Assembly: GCA_021397845.1 (NCBI GenBank)
Contig: CM038047.1
Span: 128,074,112 to 128,138,111 of the forward strand
DNA: 64,000 nucleotides
Direction: 5' to 3'
Source of the DNA: Areca catechu
Lineage: Eukaryota; Streptophyta; Magnoliopsida; Arecales; Arecaceae
In this document: positions 10,687 to 23,281 of the stretch, piece after piece
Layout: each line of letters starts with the position of its first letter
How positions within the stretch are numbered: the first letter of the stretch is position 1
The notes under the pieces: model-generated
The model's database searches: none
What the model saw: the letters and a program-made list of their open reading frames with translations, nothing else
What the model was told of the DNA's origin: nothing
Translations under genes and position numbers: made by a program

Positions 10687-11985
10687 TAACGCGGCACGAT
10701 GATGAGAATGCAATCTAAATGATGAATTGAGAAATGAGAGCAATGAAGCCTATTAATAGGTACTAAATTTCAGATCAAAAGTATTAAGGTAAAGCTATGG
10801 AAGGAGCACGGAAATTTGGAACTTACGCCGCGATGTAGTTATTTAAATCCTAGAGAAGATTAGGGCTAATGATTATGAAATCTAAACCTAGGAAAACTGT
10901 CTTCAATAACCCAGACTCAAGAATATTAGAAAAAAATTGTTACCATGATGAGCACTCCTTGTTGGTGTAGATTCATTGAAGCAATCAAATAAACAAGCCC
11001 TGGATGAAAAGATGACTCTTCCATCGAAACAAGTTCTCACCATACTTGATCTGATGGCAATGACCCCCTTCTTGAACTCCGGATCGTAGAAGGAACCCTG
11101 CACAATGAAGGAATTAGGACTAGGCTGATTTGAAGGAATACCAAATCAAAGTAGGAGGAAGGAATTAAGAAAACAAGTGGTCGTTAAGGGAAGATGGGAT
11201 CCTTGGAGAAGTCGTTGGCTTGGGAGGTAGAAGATCACATGCCAAGATTGAAACACAACCACACTACAAAACACTTGCTTCATAGAAAAACTACTCCTTC
11301 TTGTTTCATCATCCAAAAGCTCCCTTCTCTACCATGGGCGTACAAGAGGCTTTTAATGGCCTTTCAATCAATTTGAAATTCCCCATATCATGGAGAAGTA
11401 TTAGGGGGGGTTACATGAAATGTGGAGGAGTTGGTGGAGGATTTGGTGGAGGGTTACATGGAATGTGGAGGATTTGGTGGAGCTGGTTGCATGATTTGTG
11501 GATGGAGTTGGCCGACCTCCTTTGAATTTGAAAACACTCCTTGGTCGACCACTTGCAGCTTTCATGTAATTTAAAATTTGAATGATGCCACATGGCAGGT
11601 GAGGTGGCAATGATGTGGCATGGCAAGGCGGCATGGTGACATGGCGCATCCTTCTCCATGGCACCCCTTGGAGATGACATGGCAAAGGTGATGTGATGTC
11701 CTCTGGTGATGAGTTGGCACCGGTGGTCCATGATGATGTGGCATTCCAAGTAAAGCTGGTCTAGCCTAATTTCAAGTAGCTCATGAACTTGACTCAGTAC
11801 AAAGCCTAATTGACTCTAATTGAACATTTGATTGAATTCTAATTAAACTTTAAAACCCCAAAAGAAAATAAAACAGGACTCAATAAACATACAGGACTCA
11901 TACGAGACTTGAGTTCCTAGTCTCAATCCATAAAGAACTTGGTATTAGTTGAAGCTTCTTCTTTTTGAGCCTGGTGCCCCCACTA
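10687..11985 (-). repeat. 3' LTR of element E
   Basis: Matches 14584-15882 base for base over long blocks at a constant offset of 3897, with scattered substitutions. Both ends carry TA in place of the usual TG/CA (TAACGCGG at the left, CCACTA at the right), while the partner LTR keeps TGACGCGG and CCACCA, so this copy has decayed ends. Confidence 0.9.
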
Positions 11986-11989
11986 ATTC

Positions 11990-13553
11990 TTCCCGGGTGG
12001 GAGGAACTCGACCCTGTCGAGTATGGTTCAGCCTGGCTTTGATATTGTTCAAATAAGTTCGGGTCCAGTCATTGCAGGTCCTCTCTAGCGATTCAGGAGT
12101 CATCAGATTTTGGTCTCCCTTACCAATGGACCAAATATCGATAGTAATCCTTGTTTCTGGTAGTGAAAATCTTATTATCCAGGATTTGTTCAGTTTTCTC
12201 TCATTTTTGAGGAATGGTTGTTTGTGGATACTCGGGTAATGGTTCACTCTCAAAAATATGGTCAGGCCTAAAAGGCTCACTAGGTATCATCATGGGTTCC
12301 TTATATTCTATCAAGTCTGAGACATTGAAGGTCGGGTTGATACCTAGGTCTGAAGGTAATTTCAATATGTAAGCATTAGATCTAATCTTTTTTAGGACTT
12401 TAAAGGGGCCTGCACCACGGGTATGTAGTTTCTTGAAAGTCCCGGATGGAAACATGATCTCTCTCATAGAATTCCTTGACTTTCTTTCTTGAATTAGTCC
12501 TATGTTTATAGGATTCATTTTTCAAATTTATTTCATGATGCAAATCCTCAACATGCTATGCATAGGACTCAGCAGGCTCAGAAACTTACACAAGCACTTA
12601 CGAAATGCAGACTGAACTAGGCATCCTTATTGAGAGGAATTTTATTAGACTCTCTAGGGCCTAAACCTAACAGATTAATGACTCTCTAGGTTTGACCCTG
12701 GTCTGGTATGTACATGAGAATTTACCATGGGTTCCTAGCAAATGCCATAAGGTTTTCCAAAAGTAGGTAGCAAAAGGAATAGGCTTTAAAGGCTCATGCA
12801 ACCTAGTAATCTCATCAAAATGAAACTTAATGGCTCTAAAATTAGGATAAGACTTAAGGAAAGGTAGGAAATAGGAATCCGAGTCTTGGGGTAATTTAGG
12901 GAAATCTTGAAACAGACCTTGGTTACTCATGATGACCTTAAGATTTGAATATTGATCTACGGGCGGGATGCTTCTAGGTAGTTGAAGGTCATCGGCAAAG
13001 TATTCTAAAATAATGATTGGGTTCTTCTCAGGTAACTGAAGGAGTTCTTGTGTCGAAGCTAAAGTATTGGATTCTTCCTAAGGACATTGTCTTACGGGAA
13101 CCAAGTCCTCACTAAAGTTTGGTTGTTCTGATGTTTCAGGACTAGGCTCAATAATCTTTTCTTTACCAAAGGTTTCCTCAGGTAAGGTACTAAAGTTGTT
13201 CTCTTCACAGTCTTCCCTTCATATTCATCTATTAAACTGATGTCAGTCTCATACACATATTTACTAGGTTCAGACTTGCCTTCTTCCTTCCCTAGCCCTA
13301 CAGTTTGAGGATATCCTAAGTCTTGAGTATTCATGAACTCAACTTGTACTTCAGGGTTCTAACTCCTATCATTCATATGAGCTAATGGGATAGTAGGAGT
13401 TGGTTGGTCTAAGGAAAATTGTTTAGCCAGCATTTGGTTCAATTGGGCCATTAGATCATTTAGGCCTTTCAGCATGGTTTCAAGATTCGGGTCCATGGCT
13501 ACACTGGACTGGGTCTGGACTGGTGAATATGAGGCTCCTGATCTAGTTTTCAT
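11990..13553 (-). pseudogene. Gag-like / integrase-chromodomain remnant of element E
   Basis: ATG 13553 starts MKTRSGASYSPVQTQSS, a Gag-like N terminus with a leucine/methionine-rich stretch (METMLKGLNDLMAQLNQ-like). After stops, an acidic piece contains YETDISLIDEYEGK (13250 region). At about 12760-12700 the phrase PFATYFWKTLWHLLG matches the end of a Ty3/gypsy integrase core. From 12518 comes GTFKKLHTRGAGPFKVLKKI and FNVSDLIEYKEP, the integrase C-terminal domain, then a decayed chromodomain (YLVHW...GRPKSDDS) to about 11990. Several stops and shifts make it non-functional. The missing pol core is the family trait, not just decay. Confidence 0.75.
12006..12022 (-). repeat. Conserved inverted repeat upstream of the 3' LTR of E
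   Basis: ACTCGACCCTGTCGAGT: 7-bp perfect arms around CCT, 20 bp from the LTR edge. It overlaps the region coding for the tail after the chromodomain. The same sequence recurs in N1, N2 and O. Confidence 0.8.
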
Positions 13554-14568
13554 GCATGCAAGTAGACCCAAGCTCGAGCTAAGGTTTCCTAGACCTAGAG
13601 CACAAATTAGAGGTCTAATTAAGTGAACCAACTAGCTAGTAGTACTTATGGGACTTAGCCAGGTAGGTGGTGGGGAGTGAAGGTCCCTGATTGCCAACCT
13701 TAGACACCAATCTGAGATTGGCTAGGTAGGCGGACCAAATCACAAGCCCTGATGCACCAATCCTAGACACCAAGCCAGTAAGCACACACCAATTAGCTGA
13801 CACAGTTAACTTGACCCTAACCTGAACCCAACTTGTTGGTGTCCATAACCCACTAGGGCAATTAACGTTCTACTCAATTTTAATTAACTGGCTAGGATCG
13901 ATATGCTGGTTGGTGATTTTTGGGCTAGAGACAGGTGATGAAACCCTGACCCTATGTCAAATTGATGCCCTTAATTTGATTTCTCTTGAGATGAATTAAA
14001 TGCAAAGGTGCTGCAGAAGTGTGTTGCAGTTTGAAAGTGGTGTGGAAAACATGATGAAAAAAATGTCCAAAAATTCTGAAAAATTCACAAAGGATTCCTA
14101 ACTTATATGTTTCAATGTTGATGAAAGGAATTTTAAAACTAAAATCAGTACTATTCTAAGCAGATCTTACAAATGAAGATAAATAAAAAGGATAGAACAG
14201 AACCCTAATGATAGTGTCGAACTGCAAAAATTTTTATTTTTTTTAAAATTTATTTCTGATGATGAAATTTAATATGGTGATTGACTTAAAATGGAACAAT
14301 AAAAAAAAATATTTCAACAAAAAATTAGTGACATGCCTTTGGAGCTGCAGACGGATTACAGTAAACAGATGCAGATTTTTAGAAAAACAGAACATAATCA
14401 AACAAGTGTAATGGCTTACCCAAACTTCAATCTAAAAAATTCATGTCCGGCCAGGTACTCATTATTCCCATGGGTCGTGACAGTATACTAGAGTACACCT
14501 GCTCAGGAGGCGTGAATTTTAGATCTTGCTTGGATTTAAAGAAAACTATTCTACCTTAATGCAACCAT

Positions 14569-14580
14569 GCTCTGATACCA
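14569..14580 (-). other. Primer binding site of element E (initiator tRNA-Met type)
   Basis: Reverse complement reads TGGTATCAGAGC, the usual plant initiator tRNA-Met primer site, three bases inside the 5' LTR at 14584. Confidence 0.9.
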
Positions 14581-14583
14581 ATT

Positions 14584-15882
14584 TGACGCGGCACGATGAT
14601 GAGAATGCAATCTAAATGATGAATTGAGAAATGAGAGCAATGAAGCCTATTAACATGTACTAAATTTCAGATCAAAAGTATTAAGGTAAAGCTATGGAAG
14701 GATCACGAAAATTTGGAACTTACGTCGCGATGTAGTTATTTAAATCCTAGAGAAGATTAGGGCTAATGATTATGAAATCTAAACCTAGGAAAACTGTCTT
14801 CAATAACCCAGACTCAAGAATATTAGAAATAAATTATTACCATGATGAGCACTCCTTGTTGGTGTAGATTCATTGAAGCAATCAAATAAACAAGCCCTGG
14901 ATGAAAAGATGACTCTTCCATCGAAACAAGTTCTCACCATACTTGATCTGATGGCAATGACCCCCTTCTTGAACTCCGGATCGTAGAAGGAACCCTGCGC
15001 AATGAAGGAATTAGGACTAGGCTGATTTGAAGGAATACCAAATCAAAGTAGGAGGAAGGAATTAAGAAAACAAGTGGTCGTTGAGGGAAGATGGGATCCT
15101 TGGAGAAGTCGTTGGCTTGGGAGGTAGAAGATCACATGCCAAGATTGAAACACAACCACACTACAAAACACTTGCTTCATAGAAAAACTACTCCTTCTTG
15201 TTTCATCATCCAAAAGCTCCCTTCTCTACCATGGGCGTACAAGAGGCTTTTAATGACCTTTCAATCAATTTGAAATTCCCCATATCATGGAGAAATATCA
15301 GGGGGGGTTACATGAAATGTGGAGGATTTGGTGGAGGATTTGGTGGAGGGTTACATAGAATGTGGAGGATTTGTTGGAGCTGGTTGCATGATTTGTGGAT
15401 GGAGTTGGCCGACCTCCTTTGAATTTGAAAACACTCCTTGGTCGACAACTTGTAGCTTTCATGTAATTTAAAATTTGAATGATGCCACATGGCAGGTGAG
15501 GTGGCAATGATGTGGTGTGGCAAGGTGGCATTGTGACATGGCGCATCCTTCTCCATGGAACCCCTTGGAGATGACATGGCAAAGGTGGTGTGACATCCTC
15601 TGGTGATGAGTTGGCACCGGTGGTCCATGATGATGTGGCATTCCAAGTAATGCTGGTCTGGCCTAATTTCAAGTAGCTCGTGAACTTGACTCAGTACAAA
15701 GCCTAATTGACTCTAATTGAACATTTGATTGAATTCTAATTGAACTTTAAAATCCCAAAAGAAAATAAAATAGGACTCAATAAACATACTGGACTCATAC
15801 GAGACTTGAGTTCCTAGTCTCAATCCATGAAGAACTTGGTATTAGTTGAAGCTTCTTCTTTCTGAGCCTGGTGCCCCCACCA
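14584..15882 (-). repeat. 5' LTR of element E
   Basis: Partner of 10687-11985. On the - strand it starts TGGTGGGGGCACCAGG and ends CGTGCCGCGTCA next to the primer site. Near 15301-15350 it contains a GGTGGAGGATTT-type short repeat, slightly different in number between the two LTRs. Confidence 0.9.
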
Positions 15883-16630
15883 CGTTGAGAAGCAGGTTAT
15901 GTTGGAGTGGCTTTTGGGCTATTGAGGGTGTTTAAAAAATTGACCAATAACTTCAGAAATAGACTTAATCAGCTCCTTGACTTGTAATAGAAGTCCTCGA
16001 TATTAGAGAAATTAGCATAATTTTTATAATAGCGGAACCTCTAATACTTATATCAGCTTAGAGAGAGAACAATAAGAAGAAAATGAGAGAGTGTGAATGT
16101 GCATGAGAAGTCTCCTGAAGTTTTTCTTGATCCCCTATTTATAGAGGTTCAAGATCAAGTTGGTTAGGTGGTTATAATTATTTATGAGGTGGTTACACCG
16201 TTAAAAAAGTTGTCAAGTCGGTTAGGCTGTTAAAATGTCAGTTTGTGAAGTGGTTTGTTAAGTGATCCATTATACTTCTTGATAACCACTTTACCAACCT
16301 TGTCGTAATGGCTCTAACTACTTTAAGATATATGCTCTATATTAAATGTAATTATGAAACTTTATACCTATCTAGACAATTGGCTGTCACCTATTCGATG
16401 AGTAATTGAGCAACCTGTACTTCAAATAAGTGATCGACTCTGGATCTTTATGCATCATTGATGCGAGACTATTCATGCATGCCAGTTATTTTTCTGTTAT
16501 TAGGTAATGAGCTTTGAGTTTATATCTCAAATATTGAGCCAAGAAACTAAGTAATTCTATAGAAAATTCAGAAGCACAGGCACGCAGAAATAAACCCTGG
16601 AGTGAAGAAATAGGACTGCCGAGGGTAAGT
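15883..16630 (-). other. Unidentified LTR-like sequence
   Basis: No gene. A - strand TATA box (CTCTATAAATAG, 16135-16146) and runs of ggttaggtggtta-type repeats suggest an LTR. It is the continuation of the sequence broken by E at 10686. Family unknown. Confidence 0.3.
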
Positions 16631-17200
16631 GATGCGGGACCTAGGATGCATGCAGGTGATTTCTTTTTTTCATTTTTTTTATGTTTTAATGGATTTATCG
16701 ATTCCCAAACTCAAACTAAGAATAGATCTAGAGAATTGTATAATGATAAGAAACTCTAGCACATAAACATGGACCATAAATAGTGATAAAGAAGGAACCC
16801 AGGATTGAGAAACCCCGGTAGGACTTAGCTTTAAATCAATTCCCGACTTAGAAGACAAGGGAGTGCAAACATCTCGAAGCTCTGAAGCGCCCGATGTCGA
16901 GTTCGCTCATACTCATGAATGCAGCCTGGAAGATCAAGCCCTCGATCATATAGATTCACCAACTTTCCATCAGATGGTCTTGCAGGCAAGGGGGACCAAC
17001 TCCTTTGTGCATGGTACCTGAAGGACCTGCAAGAAACCTAGAAAAGTGTTAGAAAACAAAAAGGAATGAGAAAGCAAAGAAACAAAAGATGGTGAAGTGA
17101 AGGTGGTGATCAAGAAGGGCTCTTCTTGTTGGGCGTCTAGGAGGATCTTTCAGAGGGCATCCAAGGGGTTGGTTGCTTGCGTAGGAAGGGGATATCTAGT
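16631..17200 (-). repeat. Diverged partial LTR of the O/N1 type
   Basis: Starts TGATGCGGGACC and follows the order of the LTR at 21613: AACCCCGGTAGGACTTAGC, then GCAGCCTGGAAGATCAAGCC, then GACCTGCAAGAAACCTAG and a lysine-coding-like aaaca tract. Only the R/U5 half is recognisable and its right end is unclear. Confidence 0.5.
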
Positions 17201-17805
17201 CAAGGATGGTGAAGACAGGAGGCTTCACACGAGGCAGTGGGTGGAGGGGTTGGATCGGAGTAGTTGAACGGGATTGATTGTCAGAGGAGGCGGAGGGTTC
17301 AAAGCCTGAATCGGCATTTCAGTCAGCGACCCTGAAGAAGGCATCACGGCTTGCTCTGTTCTTGGAGATGGAAGCATGGATGGAAGGGGTAGGTGGCACG
17401 GGTGCAAGGGGCTTGATTCTAGCGATGGCTGCAAGATGGAAATCAGTGTTGAAGATGACCAGATGGAAGGAAGGCAGCGGGCTCCATTCAGTCTTGGATC
17501 TCTCTCGATGGGAATATTGGGGGTGGAGTCTGACGAGATCCGGATCAGAGAGTGGCAGCAATGGTAGAGGGACCTTGATGGTGGGCTGTGGATGGGGAAT
17601 CCTGTGTTCCTAATCAGGTAGGATGATGGCACGGCCATGGCTTGGTGGTGGTACTGGTGAGCCAGCGATGGAGATGGTGGCGGATGGATCAAGGAAGGAG
17701 ATGATGATAATAACTCGAGGATAAGTTAGGGATAAGTAGAGAATAGCAGGAATAATAGGAATAAGATGGGATAAAAAAGAAATAATGGATACCCTAAACT
17801 TCTGG
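17201..17805 (-). other. Leader/interior of element F
   Basis: GC-rich stretch between the LTR fragment and the primer site at 17806. An open - strand frame (17692-17225) has a proline/serine-rich translation that I do not recognise. Position and C-rich composition match the leader of the small element at 50262-53089, so it is more likely leader than gene, though captured sequence cannot be ruled out. Confidence 0.35.
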
Positions 17806-17817
17806 GCTCTGATACCA
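17806..17817 (-). other. Primer binding site of element F
   Basis: Reverse complement is TGGTATCAGAGC, one base from the LTR start TGATGGGG at 17819. Confidence 0.85.
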
Positions 17818-17818
17818 T

Positions 17819-18070
17819 TGATGGGGAACGGGATGGGGGATGGATCGTTGATGAGCCCATAAGTCACCTAGATTAGGGTACCACTATTTTTTTCTTCCAT
17901 TTTTTTTAAAAAATTTCTAGGGAGATGGGGAAGGAACAATGGGAAAGGAAGAAATAAATGGTTGGATTTAGATAACTAGGGTCTCACACCCCTCGATGTT
18001 CCAAAGAACAAAGGCAAACTAGGGCCTCATGACCCTCGACGCTCGCAAGTGAAGGCATAAGGTCTCACAC
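17819..18070 (-). repeat. 5' LTR of element F, first part (split by element O)
   Basis: TGATGGGGAACGGGATGGGGGATGG... resembles the LTR start at 50262. It breaks off at CACAC where element O is inserted and resumes at 37510. The two parts total about 730 bp, the same size as the 706- and 725-bp LTRs of the small element at 50262-53089. Confidence 0.75.
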
Positions 18071-19527
18071 TAGTGGGGACACTGGAGGCACCAGAATAAG
18101 ATAGAGGCTTTTCAATCCTCTGCTAATCGATCAATAATTTATGAGTCCATCTATAATAAGGGCTTAGCCCATCTGAGTCCATTTTAGTTGTTATTTGAGT
18201 CTTTTGAGTTGTTATTTCAGTTCTTTACTAGTCAGCTCATGTTGAGCTAGTTCAGTCCAATGCTAGTCAACTCATGTTGAGCTAATTTTATTTTTTTTTG
18301 AGTCCTATCCAAGCATACTGAAGACTCAAGACCACATCATACAAGTAAAGACCAAGTCCAACCAGATTGAAGACATGGAAGTTTAGCCCAAGTCCAACCC
18401 AGCTTGAAGATTTGAAGACCCCAAGAGGAAAATTCAGAAAACCCTGATTTCTTACAGATGCCCTCCAAATGCCTAGATTCCCTTCTAGATGCCAAAGTAT
18501 ATTCATAGACCAGGGCATCCATGATTCTAGAGGTCCATCTGCATCCTAGACCAAAGAAATCAAGCCCAGGTGCCAAGCCCAAGCCCTAAAGAAGCAAGAT
18601 ACCAAGGAATATTCCTGCTACATGGCTACCATGACACCCCAGCTTCCAAAGGCCTAAACCCATGCACCCGAGCCCCTTTGCGCCTGCCTCTTGCTGCTCC
18701 TAGAAGCCCAACATGCCCCCCTAGGCATCCTTGGAGTGTTGATCAAGTCAAGAAAATTTTTAGGAATTTTTCTACCTGATATTTCCTTATTTTCTAGCTA
18801 GGGTTTGAGAGGGAAAAGGATTCCTTTGTAAAGACTAATGTGCCCTTACTTGGAGGAAAGGTTAAGGGTCTATTTAAAGGACCCTAGCCTCTTGTATGAA
18901 GGGACTTTTTGATATGAATTAAAACCTTGAATTCTTCTATTGAGTTGTGTGATACCCTGCTGTGTGCATAAAGGGGTTTGTGAGAGTTCTTCTTCCCGGT
19001 GTTTGCAATCATCTTCCTGCTGCCAATAAACTCTCCAGATCCCTGAAAGCCCACTCCAAAAGAAGCCTTTCCTTGCTATTTTTTCTTTGTTTTCTTGTTC
19101 CTTTGTGAATTTTCTAACCCCTGACAGGTCGTTTGTAGGCCCCCATGTTCCTACGAATCCAATGACTCCAGCCAAGCCTCAATCGGACCACCGAGCAGAA
19201 AGCGGGTATCCGCGAGTCATTGGCTAGGTTTTTCAGGCCACATCCATCGAGGAACGAGAGACCCCTTCGCTGCGATCTTCACAGACATTGTCAGGTACAC
19301 CCCTCTACCTCCAGTAGTTTTATTGTAGGAGAACTTGCCCTAACCGAGGCTTCTCAGCCCCGGCGGTCCTTCTTTGCTACTTTTCTAGGTCCTAATCTGC
19401 ATGCTGATCTTCAAAAATTCATACAAAATTCCCTACAAATAATTTTGATCTGAAATTTGGGGATTAATCACCTAACTCCACATGTAAAACAAAAAAATAG
19501 AATTGCATGCATATTTTTCCCCCATCA
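18071..19527 (+). repeat. 5' LTR of element O
   Basis: 1457 bp, TAGTGGGGACACTGG (decayed TGGTGGGG) to CCCCCATCA. It has a TATA-like CTATTTAAAG at 18870, and the U5 part contains the GACAGGTCGTTTG block. Near-copies are at 21613, 26416, 28562, 33922 and 36062. Confidence 0.9.
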
Positions 19528-19529
19528 TT

Positions 19530-19541
19530 TGGTATCAGAGC
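19530..19541 (+). other. Primer binding site of element O
   Basis: TGGTATCAGAGC, two bases after the LTR end; initiator tRNA-Met type. Confidence 0.9.
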
Positions 19542-20415
19542 ATAGATTAGGGCTTGTTTTCTGTAAATTTTTAGTCCATATATACTCTATTTTTTTAATT
19601 ATTTCTCCATGATAGAAACTCTAAAAATTATAAAATTTGTTTTTGTGGATGTAGAATAATTCACAGTAATTTTAAGAATTTTTTCAGATTTTATTAAGAC
19701 CTGTGAATTTTTTACAAGCTAAAATACAGCCTGCAAATTTTTGGCTCTATTTTTTTCAGTAAGACAAGTTGGAAGTTTTAGGGTTTTGTTTAGCATTTTT
19801 GCGTATCTTTTAATTTTAGTATATTTCCAGAATATTAGGCCATAATTTGCAAGTTTTATTCTATTTAAGAAAATACTAAAATAAAAAAAAAATACATATT
19901 CTCCAAAAATTCCAAAAAAAAAAAATATCTAAACCCTAATTTGCATCATTATCTGCCTGCCATCATTGCATAATCTACTTTTAAGGGCACTCTTGCTATA
20001 TCAGATGGGGGGAGGATTTGATCACCTCTCCTTAGCCCAAAACCACATCCCTTGCATTCGGTCCCAAGCCTTAACCTAAAATTAATTAGACTTAATTTGC
20101 CTTAGTGGGCTAGGGACACCAACTGGTCGGGTCCGGGCTAGTGTTAGATCACTGTGTCAAGTTAACCTGTGTGTGCCTTGTGCTTAGTGTCTAGAACGGT
20201 GGTTTAGGGATTCAATCCCGAAGGGCTTGTGTACTGGTCCACCTACCTGGCCAATCTCTGATTGGTGTCTTGGATTGGCAATCAGGGACCTAACACTCCC
20301 CTTACACCTGCCTGGCTGAGTACAGGGTTACTATAGGCTAGTTTGCCACCCTAATTGAGCATCCAGTTTTGGACTCTAGGTCTAGTCAGCTATAGTTGGT
20401 TTGATTGAGTCTTGC

Positions 20416-21612
20416 ATGAGCACTAGATCAGGAGTTTCATATCATCCACCTCCTTCACAAATGTCTGAACCCATGGAAAATTTGCAAGCCCAAATGAAAG
20501 CCCTAGCTGATCAAATGGCCCAGATGGCTACCTAGATGACCCAGTTAACTCAGTATGGTATTCAAACCAATGATAGAATTGACCATCTTGCCAATAGGTT
20601 TGATCAGTTAAAAGTCCGGGTAGGGACCCCAAGAAAAACCCATGGGTCACAGTCTGAGCAAGATCTTGATTCCCCTCAACCTAGGAGGACCCCAAATCTT
20701 GATCTATACCATGAGGTCGAACCTACGAGAGCCCCTTATCCTGACCCGTACTACAATCCTCAACCTAGGAGGACCCCAAACCCTGATCCATACCTTGAGG
20801 CTGAACCTAGGAGAGCCCATTGTCATGACCCAATCACTAAGGTTAGTCCTAGAAGACCCAATCAGGATTTTATAGACTAGGAAGATAGATCATATTTACC
20901 CTCTCCCTATAAGCATAGTATACCCATAACCTATAGATCTTATGACTCCAAATCCTATGAACATAGAACCTATGAATTCATAACCTATGAACCTAGATCC
21001 TATGACTCTAGATCCCATGATCATAGATCCTTTGCACCCACACCCTATGAACCTAGTAGACCCAACACCCAATATTCTGACCCATATAGGGAGTCCAACC
21101 ATAGGAGAACCCAATATTCTGACCCATATAGGGAGTCCAACCCTAGGAGAACCCAGTATTCTGACCCATATAGGGAGTCCAACCCTAGGAGGACCCAATA
21201 TCCTGACCCATATAGAGAGCCCAACCTTAGGAGGACCCCATACCATGATCCATCCTTAGAACCTGACCATAGAGCTGACTGAAAATCCTATGACCCCAAA
21301 TCTTATAATCCCATGACCCATAGATCTGCACCCTTGTCCTATGAGCCCAGAGAACCCATAACCCCTAAGTATCAATTTTGTACTAGTCAGGTTTCCCATA
21401 GTCAACTTCAACCCCATAGGATTAGCACCCCTAAATATGAGCCCAGTAGTGAGCCACTATCCCTTAGGCAACTTGAACCTACTAGGATTAGTGTCCATAA
21501 TCAGAAACTAGGACCTAGCCAATTTTTCCCTAGCCGATCTTCTCCAACCATTCCTAAGATTGACAAGGCTTACATTAATGCGGAAGTGTATGAAGCTGAT
21601 GCGAGCCTAGTG
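20416..21612 (+). pseudogene. Gag-like frame of element O, 5' part, interrupted by N1
   Basis: ATG 20416 starts MSTRSGVSYHPPPSQ-like sequence, followed by an ALADQMAQM helix. TAG at 20533-20535, TAG at 20878-20880 and a TGA near 21278 break the frame, but the reading stays in register: four 14-residue PRRT..DPY units, a YDSKSYE-rich middle, then four PRRTQYSDPYRESN units, then YINAEVYEADASLV. N1 cuts the frame here; it resumes at 27873. In N2 the homologous frame is open. Confidence 0.85.
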
Positions 21613-23055
21613 TGATGGGGGACTAATATGCATGCAATGTTTTTTATATGTTTTATATGTGGGGTTGAGTGATTAATTCCCGAATTTCAGATTAAAATAA
21701 GTTGTAGGGAATTTTATATGAATTTTAGAAGATCAGCATGCAGATTAGGACCTAGAAAAGTAGAAAAGAAGGATCGCCGGGGCTGAGAAGCCTCGGTTAG
21801 GGCAAGTTCTCCTACAATAAAACTACTGGAGGTAGAGGGGTGTACCTGACAACGTCTGTGAAGATCGCAGCAAAAGGGTCTCTCGTTCCTCGATGGATGC
21901 GGCCTGGAAAATCGAGCCAAAGACCCGCGGATACCCGGCTTTCTGCTCGGTGATCCGATTGAGGCTTGGCTGGAGTCGTTGGATTCGTAGGAACTCGGGG
22001 ACCTGCAAATGACCTGTCAGGGGTTAGAAAACTCACAAAGGAACAAGAAAACAAAGGAAAAACAGCAAGGAAAGGCTTCTTCTGGAGTGGGCATCCAGGG
22101 ATCTGGAGGGTTTGTTGGCAGCAGGAAGATGATTGCAAACACCAGGAAGAAGAACTCTCACAAATCCCTTTATGCACACAGCAGGGTATCACACCACTCA
22201 ATAGAAGAACTCAAGGTTTTCATTCATCAAAAACTCTCATCATACAAGAGGCTAGGGTCCCTTAAATAGACCCTTAACCTTGGGCTCCAAGTAAGGGTAC
22301 ATAAGTCTTTACATAAGAATCCTTTTCCCTCTCAAACCCTAGCTAGAAAATAAGGAACTATTAGATAGAAAAATCCTTAAAAATTTTCTTGACTTGGTCA
22401 AGACTCCAAGGATGCCTAAGGGGGCATGTTGGGCTTCTAGGAGCAGCAAAAGGCCGGCCCAAAGGGGCTCGGGTGCATGGGTTTGGGCCTCTGGAAGCTG
22501 GGGTGGCCTGGTAGCCAGGTAGCACGAATATTCCCTGGTATCTTGCTTCTTAGGGGCTTGGGCTTGGCACCTGGGCTTGTAGGATGCAGATGGACCTTTG
22601 GAATCATGGATGCCCTTATCTATGAATATACTTTGGCATCTGGAAGGAAATTTGGGCATCTGGAGGGCATCTGTAAGAAATCAGGGTTTTCTGAATTTTC
22701 CTCCTGGGGTCTTCAAATCTTCAAGCTAGGTTGGACTTGTGCTATACTTCCATGTCTTCAATCTAGTTCGACTTGGTCTTCACTTGTATGATATAGTCTT
22801 GAGTCTTCAGTATGCTTGGATAGGACTTAAAAAAATAAAATTAGCTCAACATGAGCTGACTAGCATTGGACTGAACTAGCTCAACATGAGCTGACTAGTA
22901 CAGAACTGAAATAACAACTAAAAATACTCAAATAACAACTAAAATGGACTCAGATGAGCTAAGCCCTTATTACGGATGGACACATAAATTATTGATCAAT
23001 TTACAGAGGGTTGAAAAAGCCTCTGTCTTATTCTGGTGCCTCAGGTGTCCCACCA
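21613..23055 (-). repeat. 3' LTR of N1
   Basis: 1443 bp; + strand reading TGATGGGGGACTAAT... to ...GTGTCCCACCA. Inverted relative to the LTRs of O and N2. Confidence 0.9.
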
Positions 23056-23281
23056 ATTCTCCCGGGGTTGGAGGAACTCGACCCTGTCGAGTGAAGGTCA
23101 GACTGGCTCACATATCTCTCGAGAAGGTCTGGGTTGAGGCGTTGCAAGTCCTCTCGAGAAATCCATGAATCGTTCGACTCTGGCCGGCCTTGCCATCGGA
23201 CCAGGAAGCGTTGATAGTCATGGCCCTGGGTCATGATGGCTTGATTGTCCAGGATACGCTCGATCCGTTCTCCTCTCTCAG
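23056..23281 (-). pseudogene. Integrase chromodomain remnant of N1
   Basis: RIERILDNQAIMTQGHDYQR, then FLVRWQGRPESNDSWISRED and LQRLNPDLLERY fit a chromovirus chromodomain (aromatic and W.G.P...SWI.R pattern), which tethers integrase to chromatin marks. It is followed by STGSSSS, where the conserved inverted repeat lies. Upstream, 23281-23640 holds the integrase C-terminal domain with stops. Confidence 0.85.
23076..23092 (-). repeat. Conserved inverted repeat upstream of the 3' LTR of N1
   Basis: ACTCGACCCTGTCGAGT, 7-bp arms and 3-nt loop, 20 bp from the LTR edge. Confidence 0.85.

Larger units (their letters stand above)
10687..15882 (-). mobile_element. Element E: complete non-autonomous chromovirus-derived LTR element
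   Basis: Two 1299-bp direct repeats (offset exactly 3897) flank a 2.6-kb interior on the - strand. Flanks are CCTTG (10682-10686) and CGTTG (15883-15887), a likely 5-bp target duplication with one change. The interior reads, from the primer site at 14580 leftward: leader, Gag-like frame (13553), acidic stretch, integrase-core stub (12760 region), integrase tail and chromodomain, inverted repeat and 3' LTR. Protease, reverse transcriptase and RNase H are absent. It sits in an AT-rich, LTR-like sequence. Confidence 0.85.

Noticed and set aside
11401..11749. Overlapping - strand frames near the end of E's LTR (and their copies at 15298-15672)
   Set aside because: They lie in both LTRs, change with the short repeat there and resemble no protein; treated as chance frames.
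17225..17692. 155-codon - strand frame, considered as a captured gene in element F
   Set aside because: The translation is proline/serine-rich with no family resemblance and lies where the sister element has a C-rich leader; kept as leader only.
20896..21246. Open frames rich in VGLPIWVRILGSPR on the strand opposite the Gag-like repeats (also at 24769 and 31169)
   Set aside because: They are produced by the 42-bp repeats read on the other strand; open because the repeat length is a multiple of three.
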